From NCBI RefSeq assembly GCF_030272615.1, contig NC_081406.1:458762072-458826071 (forward strand): a DNA stretch of 64,000 nt. Reading direction: 5' to 3'. Shown in pieces: positions 1 to 12,200 of this stretch. The translations under genes and the position numbers were made by a program. Below the pieces are notes generated by a model. It saw only the letters and a list, made by a program, of their open reading frames with translations. It was not told the DNA's origin and searched no databases. The stretch comes from Cryptomeria japonica. Lineage: Eukaryota; Streptophyta; Pinopsida; Cupressales; Cupressaceae. How positions within the stretch are numbered: the first letter of the stretch is position 1; every line of letters begins with the position of its first letter.

Positions 1-1
1 T

Positions 2-379
2 TATGAATCCACTGGCTTATGTGAGTGTGTAGATGAATATGAAAAGGTTAGAGGTAAATTAGCACATGCACTATTGTCAAGGTTTTGGAAGGAATTGCAA
101 AGCATTCTCGTAAGCTTCACAGTTGAAGATTCAACATGGAATGATTTATTCTTGCAAATTTATGAACCTAACGCTATTCATTGGCCAAAGGAGTTGAAAC
201 CAGTTGGTCTAGATCATATTATTGGATGGATTGACATGATTGAAGGTTTCAAGTCTAAGATTGCACTTAATAATGAACATCAATTTGCTGACAATGAAAA
301 GATGGAACAAGAAAGTGATGAGAATATGCAGATTGGTAGTGATGCCCTATTCATAGTTAAAGAAGAAGCACATTGTTAA
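2..379 (+). CDS. Partial open reading frame of unknown function, running in from the left edge
   Basis: The frame is open from the second base of the window to a TAA at 377-379 (about 125 codons), so its true start lies outside. It is acidic towards its end (QESDEN) and ends in EEAHC. I recognise no domain. Short open segments follow in the next 290 bases (for example CTPKMECQDS near 420-455 and an acidic run near 508-668), so this may be a decayed multi-part gene or the edge of an unrecognised mobile element. It shares no obvious similarity with the gypsy or copia proteins elsewhere in the window. The function is unknown. I am confident only that the frame is open. Confidence 0.35.
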   Translation, partial: YESTGLCECVDEYEKVRGKLAHALLSRFWKELQSILVSFTVEDSTWNDLFLQIYEPNAIHWPKELKPVGLDHIIGWIDMIEGFKSKIALNNEHQFADNEKMEQESDENMQIGSDALFIVKEEAHC

Positions 380-668
380 CCAAAGATAAATATTATTTGT
401 GAATAACAGATAGATGAGGAATGCACACCTAAAATGGAATGTCAGGATAGCCTAAATATGGATAAATATGACCATCTTGGGGGTTAATTTTTTTTCTTCT
501 AGAGAGTGACTATGATTTTAAGAAGGTTGTTGGAGATTCAATCTCCCATATTGAAACAAACATATGTTCATATGAATCCATTGAGTTTTCAGGTTGCAAG
601 GAAGACATTGAAGCTAAGGAGGACCATGCTTTGCAAGAGAATGATGTTGGCGGCCTTGATGAGGACAA
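380..668 (+). other. Possible coding remnant: acidic open frame without identity
   Basis: Frame 1 is open from about 481 into the microsatellite and reads like protein (SISHIE, ECS-type acidic stretch, KEDIEAKEDH, GGLDEDN), while 400-485 is open in another frame. Amino-acid use resembles the preceding frame, so both could be one decayed gene. There is no family assignment. The frame then enters the CATA repeat, where translation is meaningless. Confidence 0.2.
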
Positions 669-763
669 CATATATATACATATACATACATACATACATA
701 CATACATACATACATACATACATACATGCATACATACATACATACATACATACATACATACAC

Positions 764-794
<31 letters not shown>

Positions 795-876
795 TTTATA
801 TATACATATACATACATACATACATACATACATACATACATACATACATGTATCTATACACACACACACACACATA
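669..876. repeat. Compound microsatellite (CATA)n/(CA)n
   Basis: About 200 bp of CATA tetranucleotide repeats with embedded CA runs. Several reading frames stay open through it on both strands (Tyr-Ile-His or Met-Tyr-Val-Cys periodic peptides), but these are artefacts of the repeat. A similar microsatellite lies at 7732-8007, and both abut the same dispersed repeat (876-1287 and 17892-18497). Confidence 0.95.
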
Positions 877-1287
877 TTTGAAAGATGTTTATAAAGAAAC
901 CTTAATTAAGATAATATTTAATTATTTTAATTTTTAAAATCTAATTTAAATTTTACAAAAACGTTTTCGAAAAATAGGCTATTAAATAAAGCACAATAAA
1001 ATCAATGGTTTGAAATTATGCACGAATACAACAACACAGTACTAATTCTACCTAATCCTAACTCTAAATGTATATTCTAACACTATTTGTAGGAACTTGA
1101 CACATTGATTCCCTTGTTTCTGTAATGTCATTTAGATGATGCTTCATACATTTCATCTCTTGAATTAAAATAGTTAGAAAAAATTCAATTTTTTTTATTT
1201 ATGTAAAGTTGGAAATTCTTTTCTTTATGAAAATGTAAATTATTTTGTTTATGTTTTATTTATGAAACAAGGGACACAATGCATCAA
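876..1287. repeat. Dispersed repeat, copy 1 (partner at 17892-18497)
   Basis: This AT-rich non-coding segment aligns by eye along its whole length with 17892-18497: both start just after a CATA-type microsatellite with GAAAGATGTTTA, share GATGATGCTTCATACATT and TAAAGTTGGAAATTCTTTTC, and end near GGACxCAATGCATCA. Copy 1 lacks about 200 bp present in copy 2 (17990-18190). No coding potential or terminal inverted repeats were seen, so the class of element is unknown. Confidence 0.75.
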
Positions 1288-1337
1288 GTTCCTATCAATA
1301 GCGTTGAGAGAGAGGGGGGTGGGGTAGTCAAAGGATG

Positions 1338-1469
<132 letters not shown>

Positions 1470-1840
1470 ATGGAATGAATGGAGCAAATAAGAGAGAGAT
1501 ATGTAGATAATGAGACATAGATAGAGAGGGAGAGGAGATATTTGAAGAAAAAGATAGAGGGGGAGTAGTTAGAAATAAAGATAGACATAGAGAGATAGGG
1601 ATAGGGGGGGATAAACAAAGAATTTGTCTGTGAGTATTATTAGTTATAAAATCATTTAAAATATATTTATTAGTTAAAAATGACATTCTATATATTTACA
1701 TGATATGAGCTAAAGAGTTATAAATAAATATTTAAAAGATAAAGGTAGATAATATCATTAGAGCATTGTTAGAATATGTTTATCTGAATATTTTAAAATC
1801 CGTATATGTATTCTCAATTTTTAATAGACATAATGAATTT

Positions 1841-2892
1841 CATTGAAGTTAAAGTTCTGATTAATAAGAAGAATAGGTTTTAAGGACCTAAAACCTTTAA
1901 CAAAGGAGCATATAAAAGTTCATCAATAAGCATCCAGTCCTACTAGGAACAACTTACAAAATGACTAGCAAAAAGGCCAGTCAACCGAAAGGACAACAAA
2001 AGAAAGGAACAACAAAGCAGAAAAACCAAAGAAAGCACAACATAACTAAAAAGACTTAAGGAGATCCGTCACCTTATTCACCAGTTGGTCATAGTTTGCC
2101 ACAGTAGCTTTGAGTTCTTCCATGTTCTTGTTTGGCTTCTTCTCCTTCTTTTTACCTCTGGTCCTTGTTCTAGGTCCTTGCACTTCTCCCGTGCCTTCAA
2201 TGTTAGGTTGAATCTCCAGGGAGTCCTTCTCTTCCTCCAGTTTGCTGATGAGGATTTTTGTATTACCAACTAAGGTCTCCAGTATGTTTAAGCTTTGTTT
2301 TGTAATGATTTTAAGGCATTCTTCAATTTTGTTGACTTTTTTATCAGTTTCTGACATTCTTTGATCCATACCATTATCATTAGTTTTTCTCTCAGTCAGG
2401 TTGTTCTCCATTTGCTCGAACCTGGGGTTGAAGGAATCTCTAATCTCTTTGGCTCTGGAAGTAGTTTTAGTCAAATCCTCAACATATTCTACCATAGATT
2501 TGCCTCCGCCAATACTGATAGTTTCCAGGATTTGGACTCTATGGTTAAGCTTCTTATTATCCTCCACAATTTTCTTGAAACTGGTAATTAGCCAATCAAT
2601 GGTGTCCACAAAACCTTTCAAACCCTCAGGAGGAGGATTTGAGGAGGGTGATTTCTCACTAGAATTATCCTGATCCTTATTGGAGATGTCACCAACAGTG
2701 ATTTTATCAACTTTTCCATCGATCCTCTATTCAAAACCTTCCCCAGTGGTCTCCTCCAAATTTTGGTCGACTTCCGAATTCTTTCTCTACACTTCTTCCT
2801 CTAGCTCCATAACCTTGACTTCCTGTTTCTTTTGTTTGTTCCTTGTTTGAATTTTGGTTTTCCTATTTTGAGGAGACATTGAAGTTAAAGTT
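1841..2892 (-). mobile_element. Retroposed insertion (1857-2876) bounded by a perfect 16-bp target-site duplication
   Basis: The 16-mer CATTGAAGTTAAAGTT occurs at 1841-1856 and again, identically, at 2877-2892. This length and exactness is typical of target-primed (LINE-mediated) retroposition rather than of LTR elements, which give about 5 bp. The 1.02-kb insert carries a minus-strand frame ending at 2046 and about 190 bp of downstream sequence with inverted AAAACC/GGTTTT-type motifs. No clear poly(A) tail is visible at the 3' end (near 1857). It could be a non-autonomous LINE-type element or a retrocopy of a cellular transcript. Confidence 0.6.
2046..2879 (-). pseudogene. Coiled-coil protein remnant of unknown function
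   Basis: Read from an ATG at 2877-2879, the frame starts MSPQNRKTK and is basic (KIQTRNKQKKQ). It then meets two TAG stops and runs open for 191 codons to the stop at 2046. The open part is rich in heptad-like hydrophobic spacing (VEYVEDLTK, KKVNKIEECLKIITK, NILETLVGN, ILISKLEEEKDSLE), followed by a basic linker (RTRTRGKKKEKK) and a short C-terminal helix, so a long coiled coil is likely. The ATG overlaps the TSD and may be accidental. The family is not recognised. The two stops fall where Gln or Trp codons would be expected after C-to-T change. Confidence 0.45.
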
Positions 2893-4059
2893 AATGGACA
2901 CATTGAAGTTAGTTGTTAAGGTGGCGGGACCCACAACTGCCAACCTTTCCTTTTCCATAAGTGTTGGGAAAGAAAAAATAAGGTAGTTATGAATTATGAA
3001 TATTGGCTTGAGACATGTATGGAATAGGATAAGCAATTTAAAATATAAAATTTAATGATTGATTTATGGTTTGTAATATCTAAAATGCTATTTATATTAG
3101 TGAGAAAAGTTATATTATTTCTAAAATGCTATTTACATTTTTAAATATAGAGATATTATTTTTTTTAAATAAATATATACTTAAAATATTGATATTAATA
3201 ATTATGATTAAAAATATAATAATTATTTATTTGGGCGATGTAAATTTTGTTAATAGGTTTTATATTTAATGTTAGTATTCTTATATTTGTGTCTCTCTCA
3301 TTATTGTTTAATGTAGTATTAAATAAGTTTAAAGTAATTTAATAATTATTTATATTATAAAAAAAGAGGTGGGTTTTTATGATATTATTATTAAGTAATT
3401 TATATTACTAAAAATGATGTAACATAGCGATATAATAACATATAATAGTATAATAAAAAATATAGTATTAATAATATGATAACCGTATAATACTAATAGC
3501 ATTAATATAATATTAAATATAAAATATAATACAAATAATATAAATATAAATATAAAATTTATATGAACTTTATACAATTGTAACTCCCATAAAAAACACC
3601 ATCCTTAATAATATTATTATTAGAATTAGAATCCCTTATGAATTCAACTATACCTTTAACTCTCATTCTCATAATAATAATAGGATATAATAGAATAAAA
3701 TAATAATAATATAGCATAACATAATAACAATGAAAATATATTCCAAAAAAAATAAAAACAATGAAAATATATTAATAATAAAAACATAATAAATTTTAAT
3801 TATGGTACTTGAATTAGATATTATAGTACATAATTAGGTTCTGATTTGGGTTAGGGATATGGTTCAATTACAATTCGATTAAAGATTTGAGTATAATAAG
3901 GGATATAATTGTAGTTATGGCTAAGATAGGGTTTAATTAGAGTTATGATTATATTTAAATTAGGGTTAAATTAAATAGCTTTAAGTTAGGGTTAGGTTGA
4001 GGAATTAATTATACTTATCATAAGAGAACTTCCATGATTGTTTATTTTGTTAAATAGTA
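2893..4059. other. AT-rich stretch without recognisable genes
   Basis: Very AT-rich (long TAATA/ATTAT runs, 3100-3800) with only short chance frames. A few GGTTAGGG-like words at 3840-4000 are too scattered to count as telomeric repeats. Nothing else is seen. Confidence 0.7.
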
Positions 4060-4148
4060 GGAAAGCATCATGGATGGCGATGTGAGGGAGGAGGTTAGAG
4101 TTTCATGGCTTTAGACATGGTTGTTTTGCACAGTTTCATGATAGATAT

Positions 4149-4403
4149 TTGAACCAAATCTTTCAAAATCCTATTCAATGGCCTTATGAGCATTCTTGGG
4201 AGGATCAACTAAAGGAAAGGAAATTGCCAATTTTGGGAAAACATCAATTTTTCTTGGACCATCCCCAAACATCCAAAATCTGTTGGGCTTTGCTAAAATA
4301 TTTTCTTGTCCCGAAGGAGGTTTTAAGAAATTTCAAGATAAAATGGGGTGACCAAAAGAGAAGGTCATGCCAAAATCAGGGGAGAAGGTGTAGGTTGAAA
4401 TGA
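4149..4403 (+). pseudogene. ORF1-side fragment of the LINE, unassigned
   Basis: An 84-codon open frame (QTSKICWALLKYFLVP, ending in a basic tail KRRSCQNQGRRCRLK). It sits upstream of the DUF4283-like part and in the same orientation, so it is probably the N-terminal part of LINE ORF1, but no domain is diagnostic. Confidence 0.3.
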
Positions 4404-4919
4404 TCCCAAAAAAATGATTATAGTTCAAATAGGAAATGAAGCCTACCAATATGTAGTCAAAATGCTTTGAGAAACGGATTTCTTCATGAAATGGGCCAGA
4501 AAATGGATAAAGGGGGCTTCACTCAGTGAACTTGTGTTATATCACCTACATTCATGACATACTAAAGAATCTCCCTATCAAAAAAATTGCCCTAAAATCC
4601 TTTTTTTCCACCCCCTCCCAATACACAGCCTGAATTAAAAGACCTCTTATTTGCCCAAAATATTACATTTTTCATAGCCCAAATTAAAAACCCCCCTATT
4701 CACCAATGGGCAATATATTGCACCCTCATTTTTCGGATATTAAACCCCACAATATGAATGCACGTGATATGATATTGCCTTTTTAGTGAAGCCCTCGTGG
4801 AATGGATTATGTGCACTAGGGTGTGCAAGTAGTGTGGTGAACAATGGGGTAAGAATTTTATTCTAGAAACCCTTCCTAATGGTTAGTTGTGAAAGCTAGG
4901 GAGAAGTTGTGGATCCTAA

Positions 4920-5420
4920 ACAATGACCCTTTTTTATGGTTGGGGTGAGCTTTTTTATTAGAGACTAGTACCCAAATTTTGACCCAACCAAAGCCACTGT
5001 TTATGAAATCCCTATTTGGGTTCATCTTTATAATTTATCGCAAGAATATTAGGATATGGAAACATTGTAAATCATTGATAATAGAATTGGTAAATTCTTA
5101 AAGGTAAATGAAGCTTTGGAAAATCAGGATTCTAGGATGTATGCTTGGATCTATATTCTTTGGAGACCTCATCCTCCCTCACCTAAGGATATAGAGATTG
5201 GGACAAAAAAGACCTTTGGTGGCAACATATAGAAGTAGAAGAGATTGTTGAGAATTACAAAGTGTGTAGATATTTATGGCACCCAACAAAGGATTGTGTG
5301 GTTTTTAAAAAAGGAAAAGGTTGGGAGGATGACCTTCTTCTCAGCAAGTTAGCCAATGTTGATTAGGTAATGGTAGTTAGAGTGTTTGACATTTATCAGC
5401 CATGAGATGAGGAAGGAGAG
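4920..5420 (+). pseudogene. LINE ORF1 remnant: DUF4283-like domain and zinc-knuckle relic
   Basis: Conceptual reading with several stops gives IPIWVHLYNLSQEY, then IGKFLKVNEALENQDSRMYA, matching the typical plant LINE ORF1/DUF4283 pattern (hydrophobic WV-L-LP-E-, then I-G-xLGKF-VDE). It is followed at 5253-5310 by a Cys-His-Cys cluster (VCRYLWHPTKDC) that looks like a damaged CCHC knuckle. In the family this protein binds the element RNA. At least two stops lie within the domain. Confidence 0.55.
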
Positions 5421-6151
5421 CCCCCTTTAAGCAAAGAGAATTGCCATCTAGTGTCTCTGGAGGAAGAGGTCCATGGTTTCCACCCTATTGAAAACTTGGA
5501 GAAAGAGTTAAAGGATATATTGAAAGAGAGCATAGGTTTTGGTATCCTAAATCATTCAAAAGGGGCTCATCAAGATGGCTTGTCAAACACCAATTAGTAT
5601 AGTATGAAAAAAGTGAAGAAATATCAAGAGAAGGAAACCATGGGAATAGAGATTAGTTCGAGTATAGAGATTGATACAACATGAATTTCAAAGGCTTAGG
5701 GGGTGGAAAACTTGGGGTTGGTAGAGGAGGAATATCTCAGTCAACATTCATCTCAGCGAGGGAAGGATTTGCTTGAAAGTTGAGACAGTGGATCCAACTT
5801 TGGAAAAGTTGAATGTCTTAGAGTTGGAAAAATTCTCACTCATGGTGATGAAGGAGGGAGAAATTTTAGTTAGCTGAGGGGGAGATTGGTCTTGATATTC
5901 TTATCATGGATATTCAAATTTCCCTAGAGAAAATTTCCCAATCTAGGGGATACGCAAAGTTATCATTCCCTAAGCGAAAGGGATTAAGGATGAGGAAGGC
6001 ATTTTGAAAAAAAGAATCATAAATTAGACTTACTCTAGAACCAACAAGGTAAATGTAGGCAAGAAAAAGGAAAGGGGCCCGAAGTGGTTAAGGTGAAGTT
6101 GGAAATTGTAGATAGTGCCAAAAGATAGAGAAAAATCCTTCTTAGGTAGCT

Positions 6152-6926
6152 ATGATAACCTTATCTTGGAATGTTAGGGGCTACAATGTCTTTAACAAGA
6201 GGTGTCTAATCAAGTGTTATTTTGATCAAACAAGACTAAATGTTGTTATGATTCTAAAATGTATCTTAACTCTCTAGAGGTGAATAAATTTGTTAAAAGT
6301 TTAAAATTTTGGTAGGGGTGCTTTAGTGAGACGAAATGGGCTTTGGGGGGCCTTGGGTTTTTGTGGATCTAATCACTATTAGGCTCAAGATGGTTGAGAA
6401 ATGTAAGAACTAATAGATGATCAAGATGGTTTCAAAGGACTTCATTGGGGGATTTATTTGCCTCAATGTGTATGGTCCAACTATTTTGATACAAAAAAGA
6501 GAGTTGTGGCAGAATATAACGAATACTATTCAATATCATGGAAATTCAATTTTGATCTTTGGAAGGGATTTCAATGCAACTCTTGAGGTTGTAGATAAGA
6601 GAGAAGGCGAGGTATGTTTTGGGAAGATCCAAACAGATTTTCAGAATTTTGTTGCTAATAGTGGTTTTCTAGAGGTCAAATATAATTTTGTTACTAATTG
6701 TGGTTTACTAAAAGTCAAATATAACAAGGGTGATTTTACATGGACTAATAGGAGGAAAGGCTTCTTGAATATTGTTGAAAAGTTTGATTGTTTATTTCTT
6801 CCAAGGAAGTTGGTTGATCTTCCTATGATTTTTGAGGTAATGATCCTTCCCTACTTGGGTTTAGATCATTATCCTATTTCCCTTTTCCTTCAGAGAAAAT
6901 CCAATCTCATTAAGGTTCCCTTCTAG
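6152..6926 (+). pseudogene. LINE endonuclease (exonuclease/endonuclease/phosphatase fold), degenerate
   Basis: An ATG-led segment at 6152 reads ITLSWNVRG, the conserved N-terminal motif of plant LINE APE-type endonucleases, but the frame then breaks. The 169-codon frame at 6417-6926 carries NVYGP, RDFNATLE (the GGDFN motif, here GRDFN), GDFTWTNRR and LDHYPISL (the SDH motif, here LDH). In L1 elements this domain nicks the target DNA. The Ser-to-Leu change in the SDH motif and the frameshift argue against activity. An internal duplication is visible: FLEVKYNFVTN is followed by LLKVKYNKG. Confidence 0.7.
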
Positions 6927-7735
6927 ATTTGAGATTACGTGGCTTTGAGCTAATAGGTACAAAGACAAGATAAAACAGTAGTGGTTGAACACCCCTGTTG
7001 AAGAAGGTAATTAAGATTTTATCTTTTTCAAAAGACTTCAATACATTACATGATTTTTGAAACACTGTATTCGATCTCATTTCAAAGATACCCTTGTTGA
7101 GAAACTTTGTCTTGATAAAAAAATTGAAACATTGGAAAACAAATTTATACATAAAGGTATCAAAGAAGTGGATTTTGTTGAAGAAAAAATGTTAAATTCT
7201 CAATATTTAGAGGTTTTTGCTAGGGAGGAGATTTTTTGGAGATAGAAGTTGAGAGATCATTGGTTGAAAGAAGGTGACCAAAACACAAATTCTTTTCATA
7301 ACTCAGTGAAAGCAAGAAGGTCATGTAATATTATTCACACCACTAAGAATATTGAAGGAGATTGGTTGGTTAATACTGAAGATGTCAATAATTAGGTGGT
7401 GAGTTTCTTTAAAAATATTTTATCTACAAATGGAATTATGGAGCTAAGGGATTTTGGGGATATTTTGGAAGTTATCCTTTATTTGGATCCTGAAGAAAAA
7501 AATTCTATGCTCCAAGCCTCAATAGTTTGGAGAAAGTCAAGTGCACCCCTTTTTCTATGGATGGGGATAAAGCCCTTGGTCTAGATGGCTTTTTGTCTTT
7601 GTTTTCCCTAAATTTTGGGATCTTTTGAAGGAGATTTTATGGGGGGGGGTTTGAAGAGACTAGAGCATTAGTTTTATGTTGAAGGATTTCAATAATACTA
7701 TGATCACCATTATTTGAAAGAAGGAGAATTTATGT
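6927..7735 (+). pseudogene. LINE reverse transcriptase N-terminal part, degenerate
   Basis: Broken frames give IFWR.KLRDHWLKEGDQN (7240-7280), SVKARRSCNIIHTTKN, VVSFFKNILS, KALGLDGFLSLF (the PGPDGF motif as LGLDGF, 7570-7600) and NTMITI.KKEN (7690-7730, the LIPK motif region). This is the standard order at the start of plant LINE RT. The catalytic YxDD part would lie downstream and is missing. The sequence is cut by the microsatellite at 7732. Confidence 0.6.
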
Positions 7736-7877
7736 ATGTATGTATGTATGTATGTATGTATGTATGTATACATATATACATATATATGTATATATATACA
7801 TACAAACGTATATATAGATACATACATATATGCATACATACATATACATTTACATGTACATGTATATGTACATATAG

Positions 7878-7919
<42 letters not shown>

Positions 7920-8007
7920 GCATATGCATGTACATGTACATATGCATGTACATGTACATGTGCATGTACATATAGACATATACATGTACATATAGACATA
8001 TACATAT
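7732..8007. repeat. Compound microsatellite (TATG)n/(CATATA)n, insertion target of Tat-1
   Basis: About 275 bp of TATG, TATATACA and CATATA units. The Tat-1 LTR begins at 8008 directly after CATAT (8003-8007), and the microsatellite resumes at 17870, so the repeat was present before the insertion. Confidence 0.95.
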
Positions 8008-9257
8008 TGTAGATTAGAAAATTGGCAATCATCAAAACAATAGCAATTAGGACAACCACAAAACCTAAAGCTGCTATGAAAGCAATCCCAATCCAATCAA
8101 TGAAGACATAAAGACAAGATATTCAAATCAAATGAAATCAGAGCAAACCGACACAGATATCTCCTTCATGTGGCTCCATTGTTCTTCTTTCACCTTCAAA
8201 TTTGATGTGGATCTCACCTATAAGTTCAAAATGCAAGTCGAAAGCAAGTTGTTGAGAGATGAAATTCGCAGTATAAGGTTACTCGAAAATGTGATTGATT
8301 GATTTCTTCATTGAAGAAAATCATCCAATTTATAGACAAATTGGAGAGAGGACAAGATTAGCATGAAGAGATTTGAAAGGAAATTCAAATAAAAAATGGC
8401 CAAATTATGACAAATGTATGACAATTTCTATGCAAGGCATATGAAAAATTATGCACAAATTATGACAAGTTGCTATGGAAGGTGTATGACAAATTATGAC
8501 AGGATTGAAATGCCATTCCCATGAAATTAGGGGAAATATTAGAAAAATTAAAGAAAATAGGAGAAATAGAAATTAGGAATTAGGAGAAATTAGCAAATTA
8601 GAAAATTGAGGAAAAAGATGAAATAGAAATTAGGTGAATTAATTAATAGGTTTTCATCCATTAATTAATTCATGAAAGAGACCTAGGACTAAATAAATAG
8701 ATTTATTTAACCCACAAAGAAGAAGAAAAGGATTAAATGAACAAATCATAAAACCCTAGAAATAAGAGGACAAGGAATTAGGTCAAGACAACAAGAAATT
8801 AATGTAGGTTCGATCATGATTCTGATTGACAAAGGACCAATCTTGATAAATGATTGAGATTGGTTGACAAAAATCAATGACAAATTGACCAAGATTGACA
8901 AGGAGATCAAATTGATAGGCGCCAATTGATGAGGAACAATGACTAATCGATCCAAATTGACATGATTGAAAAGGACAAGGATCAATGACGAATTGGTCGC
9001 AAAATGATGAGATTGAGAAGTTGATAAGAGATTGACAAGATTGACCAAAATCATGACTGAAGATTGCTATCGACAAGACCTAATTCGAAAGCGAGAAGAA
9101 TGAGGAATGCAGAAGAAGGACTCGATGCTCACAAATGATAAAGACCAAGTGTGCAACATAGAAGAAATTTTAATGCGACACAAGAACCCTAAAATAAGGC
9201 AATGCGCAAATGTTAAAGTATGACTCCACAAGCGTTGACCATTTTTAGATGTCTACA
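8008..9257 (-). repeat. Tat-1 3' LTR (low-coordinate copy)
   Basis: 1250 bp, TGTAG...CTACA ends. Aligns throughout with 16633-17869, apart from scattered substitutions and small gaps (for example about 13 bp near 8225 missing in the other copy). Shares CTCCTTCATGTGGCTCCATT with the Tat-2 LTRs, so the families are related. Confidence 0.92.
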
Positions 9258-9272
9258 TTTTGCCACTCTTTG
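9258..9272 (-). other. Polypurine-tract-like site of Tat-1
   Basis: On the minus strand CAAAGAGTGGCAAAA lies immediately before the 3' LTR, equivalent to CAAAGAGGGGCAAAA of Tat-2 (24184-24198). It is expected to prime second-strand synthesis; here one T interrupts the G run. Confidence 0.6.
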
Positions 9273-12200
9273 AGACAATGTGATTCTAAGCGTTGCTTCA
9301 AAGAACAATAATGAAAATTCCCTAGACAATAACAATAACATATGCATGCCCCCTCAAGGAATTGGCCGGAAAAATCCAGAAAAGAGGCCAAGTGATCGAT
9401 AAGAATGATAGAAGATAATAGGTTCGAACGGATCAAAAATCAAAGGTCGGATGCACAAAGAACAAGCCTTTTAAGGCGCAAAATACCACAACCATCATAA
9501 GATGGAGAGCATGCACTTCCATCTAGGTACTAACAAAGATCTATATAAGAGAGAAGGAGAAGGAAAAGAGTTCATTTGCACTGGCCAAAGTGGAAGAGTT
9601 GTTGCTCAAGAAAAAGGACCCTTGCAGAGAGATGGCGAACATTCCAATGGCAGATCACCTTGGGGAACATGTATGCACCTTTAGACAATCGAATGACGTG
9701 GGAGCAGCGATATGTAGCTCAAAAACCCATATGTTCAATTTCATGAATTTTGCTTGATTGCGGGACATTGCGAGGCCCACAGGGGAGGGAAAAATGCAGA
9801 TCTATGCCTGTGTGGAGATGTTTTGCGCCTGCGTAGAGATGTTATGCACCTGTGTAAGGTACACAGGTGCAACTTGATGCTGCACAAGTGCAAGACAGTG
9901 TGCACAAGTGCAATTGTGCACTTATGACCGAACTAGACTAAACGGATTGCCAAGATTGACGGAAGAAATGTTAGTAAGAAAAAATTAGACAGAGGACAAT
10001 TAGAGATGAAGAAAAACTTTCTTTCACAAATGCGCATAAGTAGGTGAGAACCTTTATTTATTGTAGCATAGCAGATGGAGAGCATCATGGCATTGAAGGC
10101 CAGAGCTGGAATGCAACCCCTTTTGCAAAAGACAGACACATCGCACACAAGGATTGAGGGAAGAATCCTAGGGTGCATACATCAAGGGTCGAGGTCTGTG
10201 TGGCATTCACAAAGAGAATGTACTTATTACAAACACACAATGATATAGTTGCCCTAGTTTGTGACAAATATTCCACAAACAGCAAACACAATTAAAAAAG
10301 GAAAGGGACCATGAACCATCCTGGTCACTCTAAATCACTCAGTGACATCATCGAGCAACATAGGAACATGATCAAAGCCAAAGATAAATCAATAAAAAGA
10401 TAAGACGCACAAATTCAACCAAGTCAAACAAACAGTTTGATCGTCATTGTCAAAAGTGGAAAACAAGAATGATCATGCTGTCTGGTTTCAAGGAATGCAA
10501 TACCCCGTCAAAGACAGGACATAGTCTGGTTTCGAGTATACCACACCCTGTATAAGACCCATGATAATGTTGACAAGGACCAATGGTAATGTTGATGCTA
10601 TTTGAATTTATGTGACAACTGTGATCAAGTTGAATGCTTGCTTGGTCGAACAGTTCATCTGTTAATGTGTGATTTCAATAAAGCACAATGTTTGATTGAT
10701 TGTCGTTGGATGTATGCTCAACGATCTGTTTATGCACAAAGGGGACCATTTATTGACAAAATGCAAAATGCCAAAGAAATTGTTTTTGGATTTTGATGTT
10801 TTTCACTTTGTAGTAATTTTGAGTTTTTTTACAATTTTTTTGTTTGTTTTTCATTTCTTTATTTGACTTTTTAGGGATTTTTTCAGGAGATTATTTGATT
10901 TTTAGGGATTTTTTCAGGACATTATATAATTTTTAGGGATTTTTTCAGGACATTATTTGATTTTTAGGGATTTTTTATGATTTTGCCCCTAGTGTCTAGC
11001 AAGGCAAGGAATGTGACAGGTGAATAAATAGGCTTGCCGAAATGATGGTGGATAGAGGGAAGACAAAGGCATTTTATTATGGAGACAATGGGACAAGAGA
11101 TTGGATATGGCAATGTAAAGCAGTGACATGGCATGAGGGATATGTCGAGGTTTTGAAAAACATGTTTTGCATTTCATGTCCTTATGTCAGATCAAGATCA
11201 AGGGACAGAAAGAGTGTATGGATAGTGATAAGATATAGATAGGATAAGCAAGACCAGGAATGGATAAGGGACATGGACTGAAGGTCGGGGTAGGCTAACG
11301 GATAGTGGCAGAAAGTTGCAATAAGCTAGGGAATATGGATGAAAGGTTGTAATAAGCAAATGGATAAAGACCAAAAGCTATGATAGACTAAAAGCTAAAA
11401 GCTGCAAACAAGATGCATGATGCTGATGACGATCCTCAGCCTTGTCAAGATCAAAGGTGGAAAGAGGAAATGGACATGAGGGACAATAGGATAATGGAGG
11501 TTAATGATAGGGATTCGATAAGATAATGGAACAATGAAGGACAAAAGGATATGATAGGATAAAACCTATCCCCAAGTACGGTATGCAAGAAGTTCATAGA
11601 TTACGCATGACGCCTGTTTACCAGGTTTTCATCATGGTACTTGCCCAAAGCACCTGTTTGCCAGGTTTTCACTAGAGGGCGAATTATTTTTCTTTACTTT
11701 TTTTTTTCAATTTTTCACTTTTTTCAATTTTTTTGTATTTTGACTTTTTCAATAGAAGATGGACACATGATAGGGGATGGAAGAAGGACTCAAGCGTCTT
11801 TTTTTTTGGATAGTAGCCTTGAAAAAAATGGACCATGACCTTTAAAAGTATGCTCAAAGACGTTGGTAGGATAAGAACATGGAAAATAAGATGAAACTAA
11901 GGCAAGGATTTATGTGAAGGATTGGATCAAAGGGATCGAAGGATGAAAAATATGCATTGGATAATGGATAGGGTATTGGAAGAATTGGGCTTCAGTGGAT
12001 GAAAATGTAGGAAAGATCAACATTGGCACACACCTTGAGGGGTGATGGACTGATGGACGAAGAGTGGGTTTTGGATATGGAGATTTTGATGAAGGAATAG
12101 CTAGGGATTTGTGGACATAAGGACCCAAAATGGAAGAAGGAGGTGATGGAGGAACAAATTTGAGAGGTTTGGATGGAGGAATATCAATTTTGGATGCCAA

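Larger units (their letters stand above)
4060..7735 (+). mobile_element. Degenerate L1-type LINE (non-LTR retrotransposon)
   Basis: The order of recognisable pieces on the plus strand is: an ORF1-like DUF4283 segment with a zinc-knuckle remnant (about 4920-5340), an endonuclease domain (about 6150-6926), the linker that precedes plant LINE reverse transcriptases (LKEGDQNTNSFH, 7270-7300), and the start of RT up to 7735, where the sequence turns into microsatellite. Numerous stops and frameshifts make it inactive. The 5' limit is uncertain; 4060 is the first coding-like base I could follow. The RT catalytic region and the 3' end are absent. Confidence 0.7.

Noticed and set aside
506-937. Overlapping Tyr-Ile-His and Met-Tyr-Val-Cys reading frames on both strands
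   Set aside because: They are the translation of the CATA/CA microsatellite.
3840-4010. TTAGGG-like words suggesting an interstitial telomere
   Set aside because: Only isolated, irregular matches in AT-rich sequence; no tandem array.
7660-8096. His/Met/Tyr periodic frames
   Set aside because: Translations of the TATG/CATATA microsatellite.
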